A DNA stretch of 64,000 bases from Orientallactaga sibirica (GCA_036365145.1 JAEOAD010002232.1:2301001-2365000), one strand, 5' to 3'. Positions 45,153 through 57,033 are shown, numbered from the stretch's first letter. Translations and numbers: made by a program. Notes: generated from the letters alone by a model not told the origin.

Positions 45153-45542
45153 TGTGGCAGTTTGAATATATGTCCCCAATATATTCAATGTTTTATTACT
45201 TTATAGTTTGCATCTGCAATCACCTTGCTAGAGGCAAGGTCACTGGGGGCCGGTCTTAAGGTGTGGTGATGGTTTGAGATTCCATTGTAAAGATATGCAA
45301 ATGTGCTTAGCAGGAGTTCCTGAAGTGTGCTGTGTGACCTTTTGGCTGTAGTTTTTGCTCTGTGTGCTGTGGTGGCTGGTTGGCTTTCTCTCTCTCTGTT
45401 TGGCCCTGTGAAGAGCAGGCTGCTTTTCCTGCCTTTATGGAACTTCCCCTGGATCTGTAAGTTTCAATAAATAATATCCCTTCCTCCATAACTGTGCCTG
45501 GTCTGGAAGTTCATCTTAGCGAACCTGAAGCTGTCTGCTACA
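45153..45542 (+). repeat. MaLR 3' LTR
   Basis: 390 bp, TGTGGCAG...GTCTGCTACA. Only a few differences from the 5' LTR. Confidence 0.9.
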
Positions 45543-45547
45543 AAGCC

Positions 45548-47339
45548 CTTCCCCAGTCTCTGAGCTGCACATGTGACTTGGGCAATATTCTCCAATAATG
45601 AGAGGATTAGTGGAACCCATTCCAGTGAAGAGGACAGGGCCTCTCCATCTCCTGGGAGCCCCCAGGTGCTTCTCCCACACCACAGTATGGAATCGAGCTT
45701 GAGAAAGGGTACTGTAGCTTGTGTCCTGTGGGCTTTAGGCCCCCAGCAGGATAAGCACTGTCCACCAGCCTCATCTCTAGGAGCAAACACTTCCTGATCC
45801 CCCAAGGGGAGCTCAATCTCCCCTTCTCATCTTCCTCATGTTCTCCAGACTGCCCCAGACTATCCCATACCACCGTTCCCCCCAAACCATGCTATGCCTG
45901 CTCGCTGAGACCCAGAGAAAGTTTCTATCAGGCGGGACCACCTAACAGAGCTTTACGTGACGATGACAGGTCCTATGTCTGGGTTGTCCACGCAGAAGCC
46001 ACTAGTTGCATGTGGCTAGATATGAAAGGTGGCCAGTGAAGGCAGCTTCACAAAAACGGTCATGGTGAATGTGGTAACTGCATCTGACAACATGGCTGCA
46101 GACAAGGCATGGCCGACTAGCCCTCCTTTCCAGTAACCCCATTTGAGGACGAGTCTCTCAGGGACTCTTCAAAGGAACCTCCGTTGTCACCACTGTTCAG
46201 TGCTGTGTGGTAGTTCACATGCTTCCATCACACCTGCCAGCCGTCTCACCTCTACCAAACTCTGAACCCTATGATAAGCTAGTCTTCTAGTGTTGGCACA
46301 TAGACACCCACATAGACAGGCTTACAACTCCTGGCACACCACTTATTCTGTAGGGGTAAAGAGCCCCTCCCAAAGGGTCAATGTTTTAGAACACTGTGGA
46401 CAGAAGTGTGGGCACCATATGTCTGGGATCAGCTCAGCACTGCGAGGTCTAGAGAAAGTTACCCAGTTCACAAGTGGCGTACCAGCACATATCCTACCTT
46501 CCTCCCAGGCCCATGGGATGCTCCGGGAAAGGCTGGCAGAGCCTTTTTATTTGTATTATTATTATTTGTATCTTTCCTCCCAACCTATCTACAGAAGCCT
46601 TCCCTGTCAGTGTCTGACAGATTCCAGTATTTCAATATGCTTCCAATTAAAGCCCAACCCGGTGTAATCATTGAAATTATAGAGTTTAAGGGGGAATGTA
46701 TGTGTGCGTGCATGCATGCATGTGCACACAGCCTGAGAAGTTCCCCTTTCCTGGAACCCTGCTGGACCCCTTGGGGGACAGGTATGTTCCAAAGCCCAGG
46801 CAACAGCATCCTCTGGCTCCAAGAATTCCCCAGGGAAGAAACAGCTAACTCATACTCCACCACAGAGATACAGGAAGGAGCCATGGTTAGGGTGGATGGA
46901 GGTACAGAACATAGCATGGGACACGACGGCCATTCTTAGAAAGATTAGAAGTTGAGCCAGAAAAACATAAACACAAAATACTTCAACCCATCCAAAGCCT
47001 TTAGTGAATTTTCCAAATTTAAAGTGGAGGAGGAAGAAAAAGGGGAGGGGGCTCTAACGAATGAAGATGGTTCCCAATGGCCTTTACCTCTAGTTGTGAG
47101 CCACCATGACTAGCTACACCCTTGCTAGGTTCTATGCGATGCAGAATTTCTCTCTGTGGCTAACATGATCCAGCAGAAGGGGTGAAAGATTGCTTCCGAG
47201 GAGAGGAAGGCGGGTTATAGAGAGACCTACAAGGCCTAAGTTTCCATCTCCTTTCTCCTATCTCTGTGGCACTGTTCATCTTTCCCCCTTTTCCTCTCTT
47301 TCCTCTTCTTCTCATGTTCTTCCTCCTCCTTCTTACTCC
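45548..47339. other. Unique intronic sequence
   Basis: No exon or repeat family recognised. The frame 46406-46939 (plus) is unsupported. Confidence 0.45.
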
Positions 47340-47534
47340 TATCCAGGCCCCCTCTCTCCTTCCTTCCTTCTTTCTTTTCTTTCTTTCTCCCTTCCTTCTT
47401 TCCTTCCTTCCTTGCTTGCTTCCTCCCTCCCTCCCTCCCTCTCTCCCTAAGTCTCTCTCCTCCCCTCCACTCCCTTCTCTCCTCTCCTCTCCTCTCCTCT
47501 CCTCTCCTCTCCTCTCCTCTCCTCTCCTCTCCTT
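47340..47534 (+). repeat. Pyrimidine-rich tract with (TCTCC)n
   Basis: CT-rich mix, then about 11 TCTCC pentamers at 47478-47534. The ORFs through it on both strands are low-complexity artefacts. Confidence 0.96.
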
Positions 47535-47544
47535 CTGTCATAAG

Positions 47545-47760
47545 CACCCTACAAAGAGGCCCAATGGCAAGGAAATGAAGCCTGCAGCCCAGAGCCAGGC
47601 AGGAACAGGGCCCGCCAGAACCACACAGCCAAGTGGTTCTGGATCTCCGACCCTCGGGGACTGTACCATAACAACTGCTCATTGCTTTATACCACTAACT
47701 TTGGGGCTCATTTGTTACACAGCAGGAGACAACCAGTGCAGCTTCTGGTGCCTGGAGATT
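47545..47760 (+). repeat. MLT1-like LTR fragment (ERVL-MaLR, ancient)
   Basis: AGAGGCCCAATGGCAAGGAA, GGTTCTGGATCTCCGACCCT and TTTGTTACACAGCAGGAGAC match the 3' half of MLT1-type LTRs as I know them. Confidence 0.6.
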
Positions 47761-49159
47761 CTAGCACATGGGAGTGGCTGTGAGCCCGAGCAGTGGGCAG
47801 AAACCAGAGCTTTGAGGTAAGTGTTAGTGGAAAGCTCAGGCTGAGTAGAAACACGAGGTATGTGGACTACTGGGAGACTCTCTGGGCAAAGAGTGATGGG
47901 TCACTGGGAGCCGTAGGAGGAGGTCCTGCCATGCAGCCACCAGGGCTTTGACAGCGAGGGGAAAAGAGAAAATGTCCCCAGTGGCTCAGTGACCTTGCCT
48001 AGAGATTTGCAGCCTGGGCACTGAAGGTGCCGCCTGGTTCCTTCTTGCTGGGTGTAGTAACATGTGAGAGGAGCAAGACGAGTTAAAAGAGGGACTGTGA
48101 CAAAAAAGGAATCAGAACTTGCTAGTTTTGAAGAGTTCTAGACTTACCAGATGGCAGATGATGCTAAAATTAGGAAATGACTTCTGAGTAAAGATCAAAC
48201 GCAGGCGTGCTCATGTAAGTGAGGGCTGAAGATGGGGTGGCGGCAGGGGCTGCAAGATCCTTCGTCAAGGTTTCAGGAAGATCAAAGTGGGCATTGTCCG
48301 GTACCACCCAGTGCCACAGAGAGGTCTTCACGGACTCTCAAGAGCCATTCTCCTATCTTCCTAACCAGACAGCAGAGAACATTGCCTTGCTGAAGCCCAG
48401 TAGAGAAGAGATGGGTTTTTGAGACAGCAGGAGTGGGCTTTTTCAGTGGCGTAGGAGACAACAGGGTCCAGAGAAGACCCACTGAGTTGTGAAAGAGCTG
48501 TGCTGGGGGAACACTGACATGGGTTGAAGGGGACAGAGCCACACAAGAAACCACTAGGCCCCCAATTCTACTGACAATTAAACAAATGACTGAGCTACAA
48601 ATTCATGCTATCCCTCACAGGCGGCGGAGGACGAGCTGGAGGCACAATCACGAGGCCCGAGCCTTTACTGGGCTACTGATCTGGCTGCAATGACATGAGA
48701 GTCCTCGACGGCACAGGGTGTAGCCTAGCTATGCAGAGCAATACCTGGCAGAAACAGAATGCAGGTCTAATCAAGCGACCTCCCAACATTTTCCAAGTCG
48801 GATTTCAGAACAGCTGTGGACAAACGGTTTCTTTGTGCTTCTTGCCTCCCTCCCCCACCCCCACCCCCCACCGCTTCTTAATGGATGTCTATGGCAGTTA
48901 CACTGTGCCCACCGATAGTTACATGTTGGGTATGTGTATATGTGTGGGCGCAGTAAACTAATTCCCTTAAACCAGAGGCCCACGGATCTAAAAGGAACTG
49001 AATTGGATCTTCATCTGCACATGGCCTCTACTGATGGGATTATAGACTGAGCTGATGCTGCCACTGAATGAGACTATAAAGTGTGTGTGTGTGGGGGGGG
49101 GGAAGTACGTTATGAATGGAGGAGGGTATTGGGGGCAAGCAGGTGGGCTATGACAGGCA
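47761..49159. other. Unique intronic sequence
   Basis: Nothing recognised. The plus-strand segment after TCCCTCACAG at 48620 can be read briefly, but it has no conserved family or downstream donor. Confidence 0.45.
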
Positions 49160-49697
49160 GCCTCCATGATGTTCCTCAATGAAACGATCACCACACCAAG
49201 GTTTGTCTGTGTGACCAATAGAATATGGTAGAAGTGATGGCATATCACATCCACAATGAAGTTGTACAGGACACCACAACTTTATCTTGATATTTGTCTG
49301 TCTGCCTGTCTATCCATCTGTCCTCTCTTGGATCACACTCTGGAAGAAGTTCGCTATGGTCATGAACATGTCAGCAACATGTCTGTAAAGAGAGGCCCAC
49401 CATGCAACCCATGGCTCATAGGCAATAGAGACCTGCTAAGAACGCAGTGGTGAGGAAGCCCAAAAGCAGGTCTCCGAATGCTGATGCTTCCTCCAGCCCC
49501 CGCCGAGCCCCCAGTGACTACGTCTCTGTCTGAGAGCTGGACTCTCATCTCAAGGGAGACCCTGAGCCAGAACTTTCTAGTTAATTAAGCTGCTTGTGGA
49601 TTCCTGACCCTTGGAAGCTGTATGAGCTTATAAATGTTTGTTGTTTTAAGCTCTAGGTTTTGGGGGTAATTTCTTATGCAGCAATAGATAACCTACA
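49160..49697 (+). repeat. MLT1-like LTR (ERVL-MaLR, ancient)
   Basis: TGTGACCAATAGAATATGGT, GGAGACCCTGAGCCAGAACT, TTGTTGTTTTAAGCTCTAGG and TTATGCAGCAATAGATAACC occur in MLT1 order. The left edge is uncertain. Confidence 0.75.
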
Positions 49698-49767
49698 TAA
49701 ACATCCAGGCTGAGCCCTGTTTCCAGCAAACTATTGCTGGCAGTGCTGACTGGCAGGGTTTCTAAAG

Positions 49768-49804
49768 CAGACAGACAGACAGACAGACAGACACACACAC
49801 ACAC
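49768..49804 (+). repeat. (ACAG)n(AC)n microsatellite
   Basis: Five to six ACAG units, then AC repeat. Confidence 0.96.
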
Positions 49805-49805
49805 C

Positions 49806-50211
49806 CATACAAGCACAGACGTGTAGAGTACAAGCACAAACACAGGAATGAAGTCCTCGTGTTTGTGCAGACCCTGCCTGACGTTGCACTCTGCTTTCTA
49901 AGCACCATCTCATTTGAACTGCAAAGTGCAGATACAGGAGAGATGAGTTGCTTTGTGCGTGAGAACCTGCCTCAGAGGTGAGGCTGTGCCTGGAGACTCA
50001 ATGTCTAGTAACAAACAGACTCAAACCAAGCCCGGACAACTCGGCACACTCAGAAGGCCACCTAGGCTCAAGACTGGCATATGGACCCTTCAGGGCTCAC
50101 ACTGTGTGGCTTCCAGGCAATGAAGGTGCAAACAGAATGTGTGTCTATCTCAAGTAGGATGATTTCGGGTTGTTAGGAGCTAAAATTCCTGACTTCAGTG
50201 AAAATGACCCT
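49806..50211. other. Unique sequence
   Basis: Nothing recognised. Confidence 0.4.
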
Positions 50212-50383
50212 GGGCTGGAGAGATTGCTCAGTGGTTAAGGTGCTTGCCTGTAAAGCCTAATGGCCTGGGTTCAGTTCCCCAATACCCATGTAAAGCCAGA
50301 TGCACAAAGGGGCACATGCATCTGGAGTTCATTTGCAGTGGCTAGAGGCTCTGGTGAGCCCATTCTCTCTCTCCTTGCAAGGA

Positions 50384-50431
<48 letters not shown>
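50212..50431 (+). repeat. B2-like SINE with an (AC)n tail
   Basis: GGGCTGGAGAGATTGCTCAG start, GGGTTCAGTTCCCCAAT. The normal A-rich tail is replaced by about 21 AC units (50390-50431). Confidence 0.94.
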
Positions 50432-50436
<5 letters not shown>

Positions 50437-50903
50437 CTCCCACTCACAGGAGTTTCTCAGTATAATGGAAACAAGGTCATTCTCTTCACTCTTGGTAGCT
50501 GTTGAAAGCATTTGTGAAAATGCAAAGTGACCTGCCTGGGTTACTCATTAAGACCACATCACTCACTTTACAAGACAGGGTGTGGGAGCAGTAAGCTGGG
50601 GACTCCGGGGAGCTGTGTGGAGTGGAGGGGTGGGATTCATAAGGTGGTGGACGAGGAGATGGGGGAATGACTGCCCTCAATTGCTGTCAGGGTCTGGAAT
50701 TGCCTTGATGGCTTAAGACACCACCCCATTCCTGCCTGAGCATTTCCAACCCTCTGCATGAAACAAAGCCAGAATTTGCTCCCTGCCTGTCCCCCAGAGT
50801 CCATGCTCTCTCTGCCTTTCAGCTGCAGCTCAGGTTCGAAGGCACCAGGTTTCCTGTTCATGATAAGCAGGCTGAGCCAATTGCTCCCTAAGAAGCCAGT
50901 CTG

Positions 50904-50946
<43 letters not shown>

Positions 50947-51540
50947 GGCCATTTGGGCTCCTAGCCCCATCTCATCTGTTTTCTTTCTGAAACCATCTTT
51001 GCTTCTAGTTTAAACCAGGCCACCAGCAGCACCTGAAATTGGATCCCTTGTCCCCACATCCTCCTCTTGGAGCTAAAAGGCAGTCTAAAGTCCACTGTTA
51101 AGCCTCTTGCCCATCCCTGGATCTCTCAGCTATATCACCTGTTCAAGCTTCAGCCACCCCAGCAACAGTGGGCGGGAGAGCACCAGCAGAAGGGAACATG
51201 GAAACCTGCAGAGCAGAGGATGAGAGCAACGGGAAGGAGTGCAGCAGGGGGAGCTAGCTAGAGCTAGAGACAAATGAGAGCAGTCCCAGACTCAGGGTCG
51301 AGCCAGCACAGGGACAGAAGGAAGCCAGGCTTGTTGAAGGTACCAAGAGAAGATTGGTGTCTGACAAGCGAAGTGAGTGAGGATGGGAGGTGAGAAGGCA
51401 GATGAGGCGAGCCAAGTGCAGATGGGGAGAGATAGGAGAGATCAGGCAGGAGGATGGAGCGGGCACTGTCTGCAAAGAACATGGGGCTTCAGTAGGGAGC
51501 ACCATTATGTGCCTCTGAAGGCCTGTTTGAAAGCTTATGA
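50432..51540. other. Unique intronic sequence with (GT)n
   Basis: (GT)n at 50908-50945. No gene recognised. Confidence 0.5.
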
Positions 51541-51685
51541 ATGAGCCAGACATTCTGGCATAGGCTCATTATTCTTGAGGCTGAGGAAGGAGGATCACAA
51601 GTTCAAGGCCTCCGTGGACTACAGAGTAAATTCAAAGTTAGCCTGTGCAACTTAGTGAGTCCTAACCAGTCAAAAGTGGGCGGAG
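51541..51685 (+). repeat. Old B1-like SINE
   Basis: AGGCTGAGGAAGGAGGATCA, CAAGTTCAAGGCCTCCG, TTAGCCTGTGCAACTTAG. Strongly diverged. Confidence 0.65.
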
Positions 51686-51687
51686 GG

Positions 51688-51868
51688 GGCTGGAGAGATG
51701 ACTTACTGGTTAAGGTGTTTTCCTGCAAAGCCAGATGCACAAACAAGGTGGCACATATATCTAGAGTTCATTTGTAGCTGCTGGTAGTCCTGGCATGCCC
51801 ATTCTCCCTCCCTGCCTTTCTCTGTCAAATAAATAAATAAATAAATAAATAAATAAACAAACATTTTT
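51688..51868 (+). repeat. B2-like SINE, internally deleted
   Basis: GGGGCTGGAGAGATGACTTA start, missing the B-box segment (CAAAGCC joins CAGATGCAC), (AAATA)n tail. An ID-like scrap follows at 51884-51950. Confidence 0.92.
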
Positions 51869-51950
51869 TTCTAAAAAAAGAAGGCTGAGGATAGCGGTAA
51901 AGCACTTACCTCTTATGTCTGAGGGCCTAGGTCCGACGCTTAGTATTAGA

Positions 51951-53065
51951 AAAAGGAAAAACCTATGAAATGTTTTGTAATTGCTCTAAAGACATCTAAA
52001 TCAACGTGCTGGTGAGGAGGATGTTTAAGCTTCTCATGAATTACTGGTGAGCTTGAGTGTGTATCTACAAGGTGAATCTAAATGCAGGGGCCCTCTGTGC
52101 CTGTCTGCCTGTCTAGCCCTACTTGTAAAGAATGGGTAGTTCTGTTCTTCTCATGTGTGGAGGGTGTTTGGATCTCTACCAGTGCACAGAGCAAGAAAAC
52201 AGCACAAGTGGCCACTCTGAGATGGTCACACAGCACCCTGGAGTCCCTTTCCCCTCGTCTTTCCCGTGGGTGCCGGGCACAGGCATGACCTCTGGAGACC
52301 CAAGGACCCATCTTCCTGAGCTAACTTTATTTCTGTTTGCTGTGTCTCACCTAACTGAGCCCGTGTATCATTTCTGGAAAACAGGCCCTCCCAAAATACT
52401 CCAAACCATAACAGAGGCCACCTTGGCTTCCCAAACACACGTATTGGAATAAGTGGCTAAAATTAAGTTACTGGGAAGAATCAGAAATAACTCTCAAAGC
52501 TCAGGGTAAATGCTGACCCAGGCAGGAAGGCTCCTTGGTATTTTTAAAACCTGTGCCCCGGTCACTGCTGGGGAGCTTTGGGGACTTGAAGGCACCCTCA
52601 TGTCCTGGCCTTGTCCTCCTGGGACAGCAGGGAGCTAACAACTGGAGGAAGTTGTCCCCAAGGGCTTCCCTCTTCCCTGGAACTCATGCCACCCTTCCTT
52701 GGGCTTCTCAGTGGGTGGATCCCCCTCAACTTGGGAAATCTCTGGACTATAGTGGATATCTCCTATCTCTGTCTACAGGCAGGATTTGGGCAGTCTGGGG
52801 ACAGAGTAGGCCCTGCCTGGTGAGTTTGATTGATGTCTCACCATTCATTTCATTCATTCATTCATTCATTCATTCATTCATCCTTTTGAATGATACAGTA
52901 TCCCTCCCCTTGATCCATTTGAAAATGGCAGCCATCTTCCCACAAGACCACGCTGTGCATGCAAGCTGCCTGGGTGGTGCAGCAGCGGTCTATGTAGAAG
53001 GCAGTGAGGGGCCCAGGAGAGGGAATACGAGATGAGGAGTTGAGAGTAAAGGGAAGCTTCGGGTC
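51951..53065. other. Unique sequence with (ATTC)n
   Basis: (ATTC)n at 52842-52880, probably the edge of an ancient repeat. No gene recognised. The frame 52535-53035 (plus) crosses the microsatellite and is unsupported. Confidence 0.45.
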
Positions 53066-53245
53066 AGAGAGCTGGTGAGGAGCACAAGCTCTCAAGCCAA
53101 GCTCTGTGGGCTACCTCACTTCTCTGTACAAGCTCTTCTTCTCATCTGCAAAATGGAAATAAAAACAGCATGCCCTTCCTTGGGATGCTGGGGAGAGTCT
53201 AAGAACTAATATTTATTTAAGGTTCAAAACAGCGCTCTTAACACA
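53066..53245 (+). repeat. MIR SINE
   Basis: CACTTCTCTGTACAAGCTCT, TTCTCATCTGCAAAATGGAA and AACAGCGCTCTTAACACAG fit the MIR order. The 5' part is weak. Confidence 0.65.
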
Positions 53246-53687
53246 GGCAGCCCTGGAAGTGCTCATGGAATTGCTGAGTGACTTCTGGGTTGGGCTAAGG
53301 GACAGCCAGGCTGCCTGTGGGTCCCGCAGAAAGGCCTTTCAGACTTGCGACTCCTGTGAGTAGGAGGCTCGCCTGTGGCATCTGATCTCAAGCAGCCAGA
53401 TGCTGGGAGGACGGCAGCTCAGCTCTACATGGCTGGATGCCACGGTGCAGACCTACACCAGATATGATATTGATAGGAGCATGGCCTGCCTTTCTGGAAC
53501 TTCCTGGAGACTGGCTATTTGCACTGAGAGTCTAGGCCAGCCACTGGAGTGTCCTCAGTTTTCTTCCCATCCTGTGGTTAAGGAATGGAATATTCCTTGG
53601 ATGAGTCCTTTATTGTCAGCCTGTAGCCTAATACATTTGAGAACTGCAATCACAATCCCAATTTTTTTTCTATAAAATAATGTTCTG

Positions 53688-53880
53688 AAAATATTTCATT
53701 TATTTATTTGAGAAAAAGAGAGAATGAGAATGGGTGTATCAGGGCTTCTAGCCACTGCAGACAAACTCCAGACGCATGCACCTCCTTGTGCATCTGGCTT
53801 ACGTGGGTACTGGGGAATTGAACCTGGGTCCTTCGGCTTCGCTGGCAAGTGCCTTAACCGCTAAGCCATCTCCCCAGCCC
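53688..53880 (-). repeat. B2-like SINE
   Basis: AAAATATTTCATTTATTTAT at the left, CATCTCCCCAGCCC at the right. Confidence 0.94.
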
Positions 53881-53894
53881 ACAATGCCATTTTT

Positions 53895-53897
53895 TAA

Positions 53898-53959
<62 letters not shown>

Positions 53960-54174
53960 TTTCCTTCTTTCTTTCTTTGCAAGCAGAGAGAGAGAGAGAG
54001 ATACAAGAGAGGCAGACACAGAGAGAATGGGCACACCAGGGCCTCTAGCCACTGCAAACAAACTCCAGATGCATGTTCCCTTGTGCATCTGGCTTACGTC
54101 GGTCCTGGAGAATCGAACCAGGATCCTGTGGCTTGGCAGGCAAACGCCTTAACCGCTAAGCCATTTCTCCAGCG
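53895..54174 (-). repeat. B2-like SINE with an expanded (TTTC)n tail
   Basis: (TTTC)n at 53901-53970, (GA)n, ATTTCTCCAGCGCC at the right. Flanked by CACAATGCCATTTT and CACAATGTCATTTT. Confidence 0.95.
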
Positions 54175-55802
54175 CCACAATGTCATTTTATAACAGAAAA
54201 CTGCTCCCAGAGCATAAGGAACTGCCCTGGGCCATGACTTCTAGTGCAGCATCCTTTCCTTCCCTACACATAGTGGAAGAGCCCTCAGACTGAATGTCAG
54301 GATGCAGAAAGCGTAGTTAAGAGTTGGGATTTCCCAAGTACCTGTCCTCATAATCAAATGGCATCCTGATCCAAAGGACAATAAGAAGAGTATCCTTCCC
54401 ACCCACCTCCCACTAATGATGAGAGGTGAGCTGGTCTTGAAGTCATGTGAACCTGGCCCAGGGCCTGGCTGTCCACCATGCACACTGTCCCCATAGGAGG
54501 TTGGGATGACTTGGTACTTGAGGCCTGGATATTTGGAGCTCCAGGGAGGAAGCAGAGTTGGAGGTCAGTGTTTGTAAACCAATCCACAAATGCCAACCTG
54601 TCAGAAAAATGCAGATAAAGCCCCCCGAGGTAACAGAATAGACTCAACTTAGTGGCTGGTTCCCGGAGTGTGCATTCCGTATCCTGTCCCAGGCACAATG
54701 CCAATGGTATTAATCCATGGCCAGTTTTCTGGCCAGTAGCTTTCCTGCTCCCAAGCCACCAGGCATGCTCCCTACCTCCTCTTCAGCTACCTTCTTGACC
54801 CTGAGTCTCTCTGCTTTGCACTTTAGGGCTCATAGGGTCTGCATGAATTCTGATAGCTGGAGAAAAGGGGACAACAGTGACCGAACAAAATAATGCTTGG
54901 CTTCCTGGCAGCGGACATGGAATTGGGAGATGTCCATTGTCCAGGTGACAGAGCTGTCACGCAGAGGCTCTGCCAAAATGCTCAGCAAGCCACCTCTTGT
55001 ACTTGTTTGGGTCCTATGTAGATGTGGATTCCGGGCCAGGAACACACTGGTCCTTCCATGGGAGAGGGTTGCCCAGAGCCTTGTATTCTAATGTAGAGTG
55101 ATACTTGGTGCGGATCCTGAGTTTGGAGTGCACATACAGGAAGGTGAGGGGGGAAAAGGGTCTGACTCATAGGAGATTATGGCCAGCCTCAATGGGGACC
55201 AGCTGTGCTGTGTGGAGGACGATGTGAGGCATCATAGTTTGTTCAAGGCCCGGGGTCTCTGCTAGTTGGCCAGGGTTCTGTTTCAATGAGACAGGGAGGG
55301 ACCTGGACATGGATTGGAAGCAATGAGCCGCTCTTCTTTCCAAGAGAGTCTGCCTGAGGGTGGGCGTGTGGGAGGAGGAGACGATCCTAAAAATAATCCC
55401 TATCTGACTCATTTTGCTCCCAATCTGACAGGGCTGCCTGCCAGGTGGGGGTCTGCCTGGCCCATTTTCTTATCTATCTTTAGCAGGGACTTAATGAGGG
55501 CAATTTCCTTGCTGAGATAGAAAGAGAAACCGTGGGCAATGTGAGCACGGATCTGTCTCGTGGTCCCTGGGCTCCTTATGACAGGATGGCAATGACAGTC
55601 ACTGCGGGGCTCAGCTGTCTGGGAGAGTTTCGGGGATGGTGTCATCCCAGGATGGCACAAAGGATGCAATGAAACCAACTTGGGTGACAGCCAGCTGGGG
55701 AAGTATTCACTCCTTGTCCCACTGCCATCACCATGTAAATAAGATGCCTCACTCAGGCCTAAAGTCCCATTGCTTGTCACATGTTCCTATGCTTTCAGTA
55801 TT
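54175..55802. other. Unique intronic sequence
   Basis: About 1.6 kb, no young repeat and no supported exon. Confidence 0.45.
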
Positions 55803-55840
55803 TCTCTACCCTATTTTAATACTTTTAAAAATATTTTATT

Positions 55841-56100
55841 GGGCTGGAGAGATGGCTTAGCAAAGAGAGATGGCTTAGCAAAGAGAGATGGCTTAGCAAA
55901 GAGAGATGCAAAGCCAAAGAACCCTGGTTCGAAACCCCAGGACCCACATAAGCCAGATGCACAAGGTGGCGCATGCGTCTGGAGCTCATTTGCAGTGGTT
56001 GGAGGTCCTGGTGCACCCATTCTCTTTCTCTTTGCCTCTTTCTCTGTCTCAAATAAATAAATACATAGATAAATAAATAAATAAATAAATAAATGTTTAA
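55841..56100 (+). repeat. B2-like SINE with triplicated A-box segment
   Basis: GGGCTGGAGA start, then an 18-bp unit GATGGCTTAGCAAAGAGA three times (55851-55904), B-box-like GGTTCGAAACCCC, (AAATA)n tail. Confidence 0.95.
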
Positions 56101-56113
56101 AAGTATTTTATTT

Positions 56114-56277
56114 GCCAGGCGTGGTGGTGCACACCTTTAATCCCAGCACTTGGGAGGCAGAGGTAGGAGGATCACTGTGAGTTCAAGGCCACCCTGAGAC
56201 TACATAGTGAATTCCAGGTTAGCCTGGACTAGAGTGAAACCCTACCTTGAAAAACCAAAATAAATAAATAAATAAAA
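56114..56277 (+). repeat. B1 SINE (nested)
   Basis: GCCAGGCGTGGTGGTGCACA start, (AAATA)n tail. Confidence 0.96.
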
Positions 56278-56772
56278 ATTGTTTATTTGCAACCAGAGAG
56301 ATACAGACACAGAGAGGGGAGAGAGGTGGGTGTGCCAGGGTTTCTAGCCACTGCAAACCAACTCCAGATGCATGTATAGCTTTGTGCATCTGGCTTACAT
56401 AGGTACTGGGGAATTGAACCCGGGTCGTTAGGTTTTGAGGGCAAGTGCCTTAACCACTGAACCATCTCTCCAGCCCCTCTCTACCCTGTTTTAAAGAGTA
56501 CAACTCATTTTCCTTACTCAAGTGATTATCATCCTAATGTTACTACATTGGATTGTTACTCCTTAGGTTCCTGGGAGCCTCTGGTTTCATCATTTTCATC
56601 CACTCATTGATACAGACCTTGTTTCTGTATAGATTTCTGTTTATAGACCACTTACTTAATACATGTTAATCTGTTAACATTGACCTCAATGGTAACAGCC
56701 CATTACACAGCCCTATCTGTGTGAAGCTTATCTAATACTCAAATACTGTCCACTAGGCACATCATAGACTCT

Positions 56773-56931
56773 CTTTTTTTTTTTTTTGGTTTTTCCAGGT
56801 AGGGTCTCACTCTGGTCCAGGCTGACCTGGAATTAACTATGTAGTCTCAGGGTAGCCTCGAACTCTTGGCGATCCTCCTACCACTGCCTCCCGAGTGCTG
56901 GGATTAAAGGCGTGTGCCACCACGCCTGGCC
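56773..56931 (-). repeat. B1 SINE
   Basis: Poly-T, GGTTTTTCCAGGTAGGGTCT to GTGCCACCACGCCTGGC. Confidence 0.96.
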
Positions 56932-56995
56932 ACATCATAGACTCTTGTACTTAGGACCACTACATAAACCTTTAGGGATCATCGTAAACAGCAAA

Positions 56996-56999
56996 CACA

Positions 57000-57031
<32 letters not shown>
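56996..57031 (+). repeat. (CA)n microsatellite
   Basis: About 17 CA units. Confidence 0.97.

Positions 57032-57033
<2 letters not shown>

Larger units (their letters stand above)
42138..45542 (+). mobile_element. MaLR (ERVL-class) retroelement with three LTRs
   Basis: Layout is LTR - internal - LTR - internal - LTR in one orientation, bounded by TG...CA and by a perfect 5-bp target duplication AAGCC (42133-42137, 45543-45547). The outer LTRs are both 390 bp. Internal parts are non-coding MaLR-type sequence (CATGGACTATTCTGATGAGA, AAGCAAGTTAAAAGTAGAAG). Short frames (42546-42839, 43307-43510 and duplicates) are not retroviral proteins. MaLRs are non-autonomous and are mobilised by ERVL machinery. 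Confidence 0.88.
55820..56477 (-). repeat. B2-like SINE split by nested insertions
   Basis: T-rich tail at 55820-55840 and body at 56278-56477 (CATCTCTCCAGCCC end). Outer target copies TCTCTACCCTATTTTAA (55803-55819) and TCTCTACCCTGTTTTAA (56478-56494) bracket the whole block. Confidence 0.88.

Noticed and set aside
47266..47820. 184-codon plus-strand frame
   Set aside because: Most of it is translated CT-rich microsatellite (Ser/Leu/Pro runs), followed by an MLT1-like LTR fragment.
48621..48700. Plus-strand exon after a CCCTCACAG acceptor-like site
   Set aside because: The open stretch is short, has no recognised homology and lacks a convincing donor.
55851..55904. Short direct repeats as a CRISPR-like array
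   Set aside because: The 18-bp units are immediately adjacent without spacers, inside a SINE in a mammalian genome.
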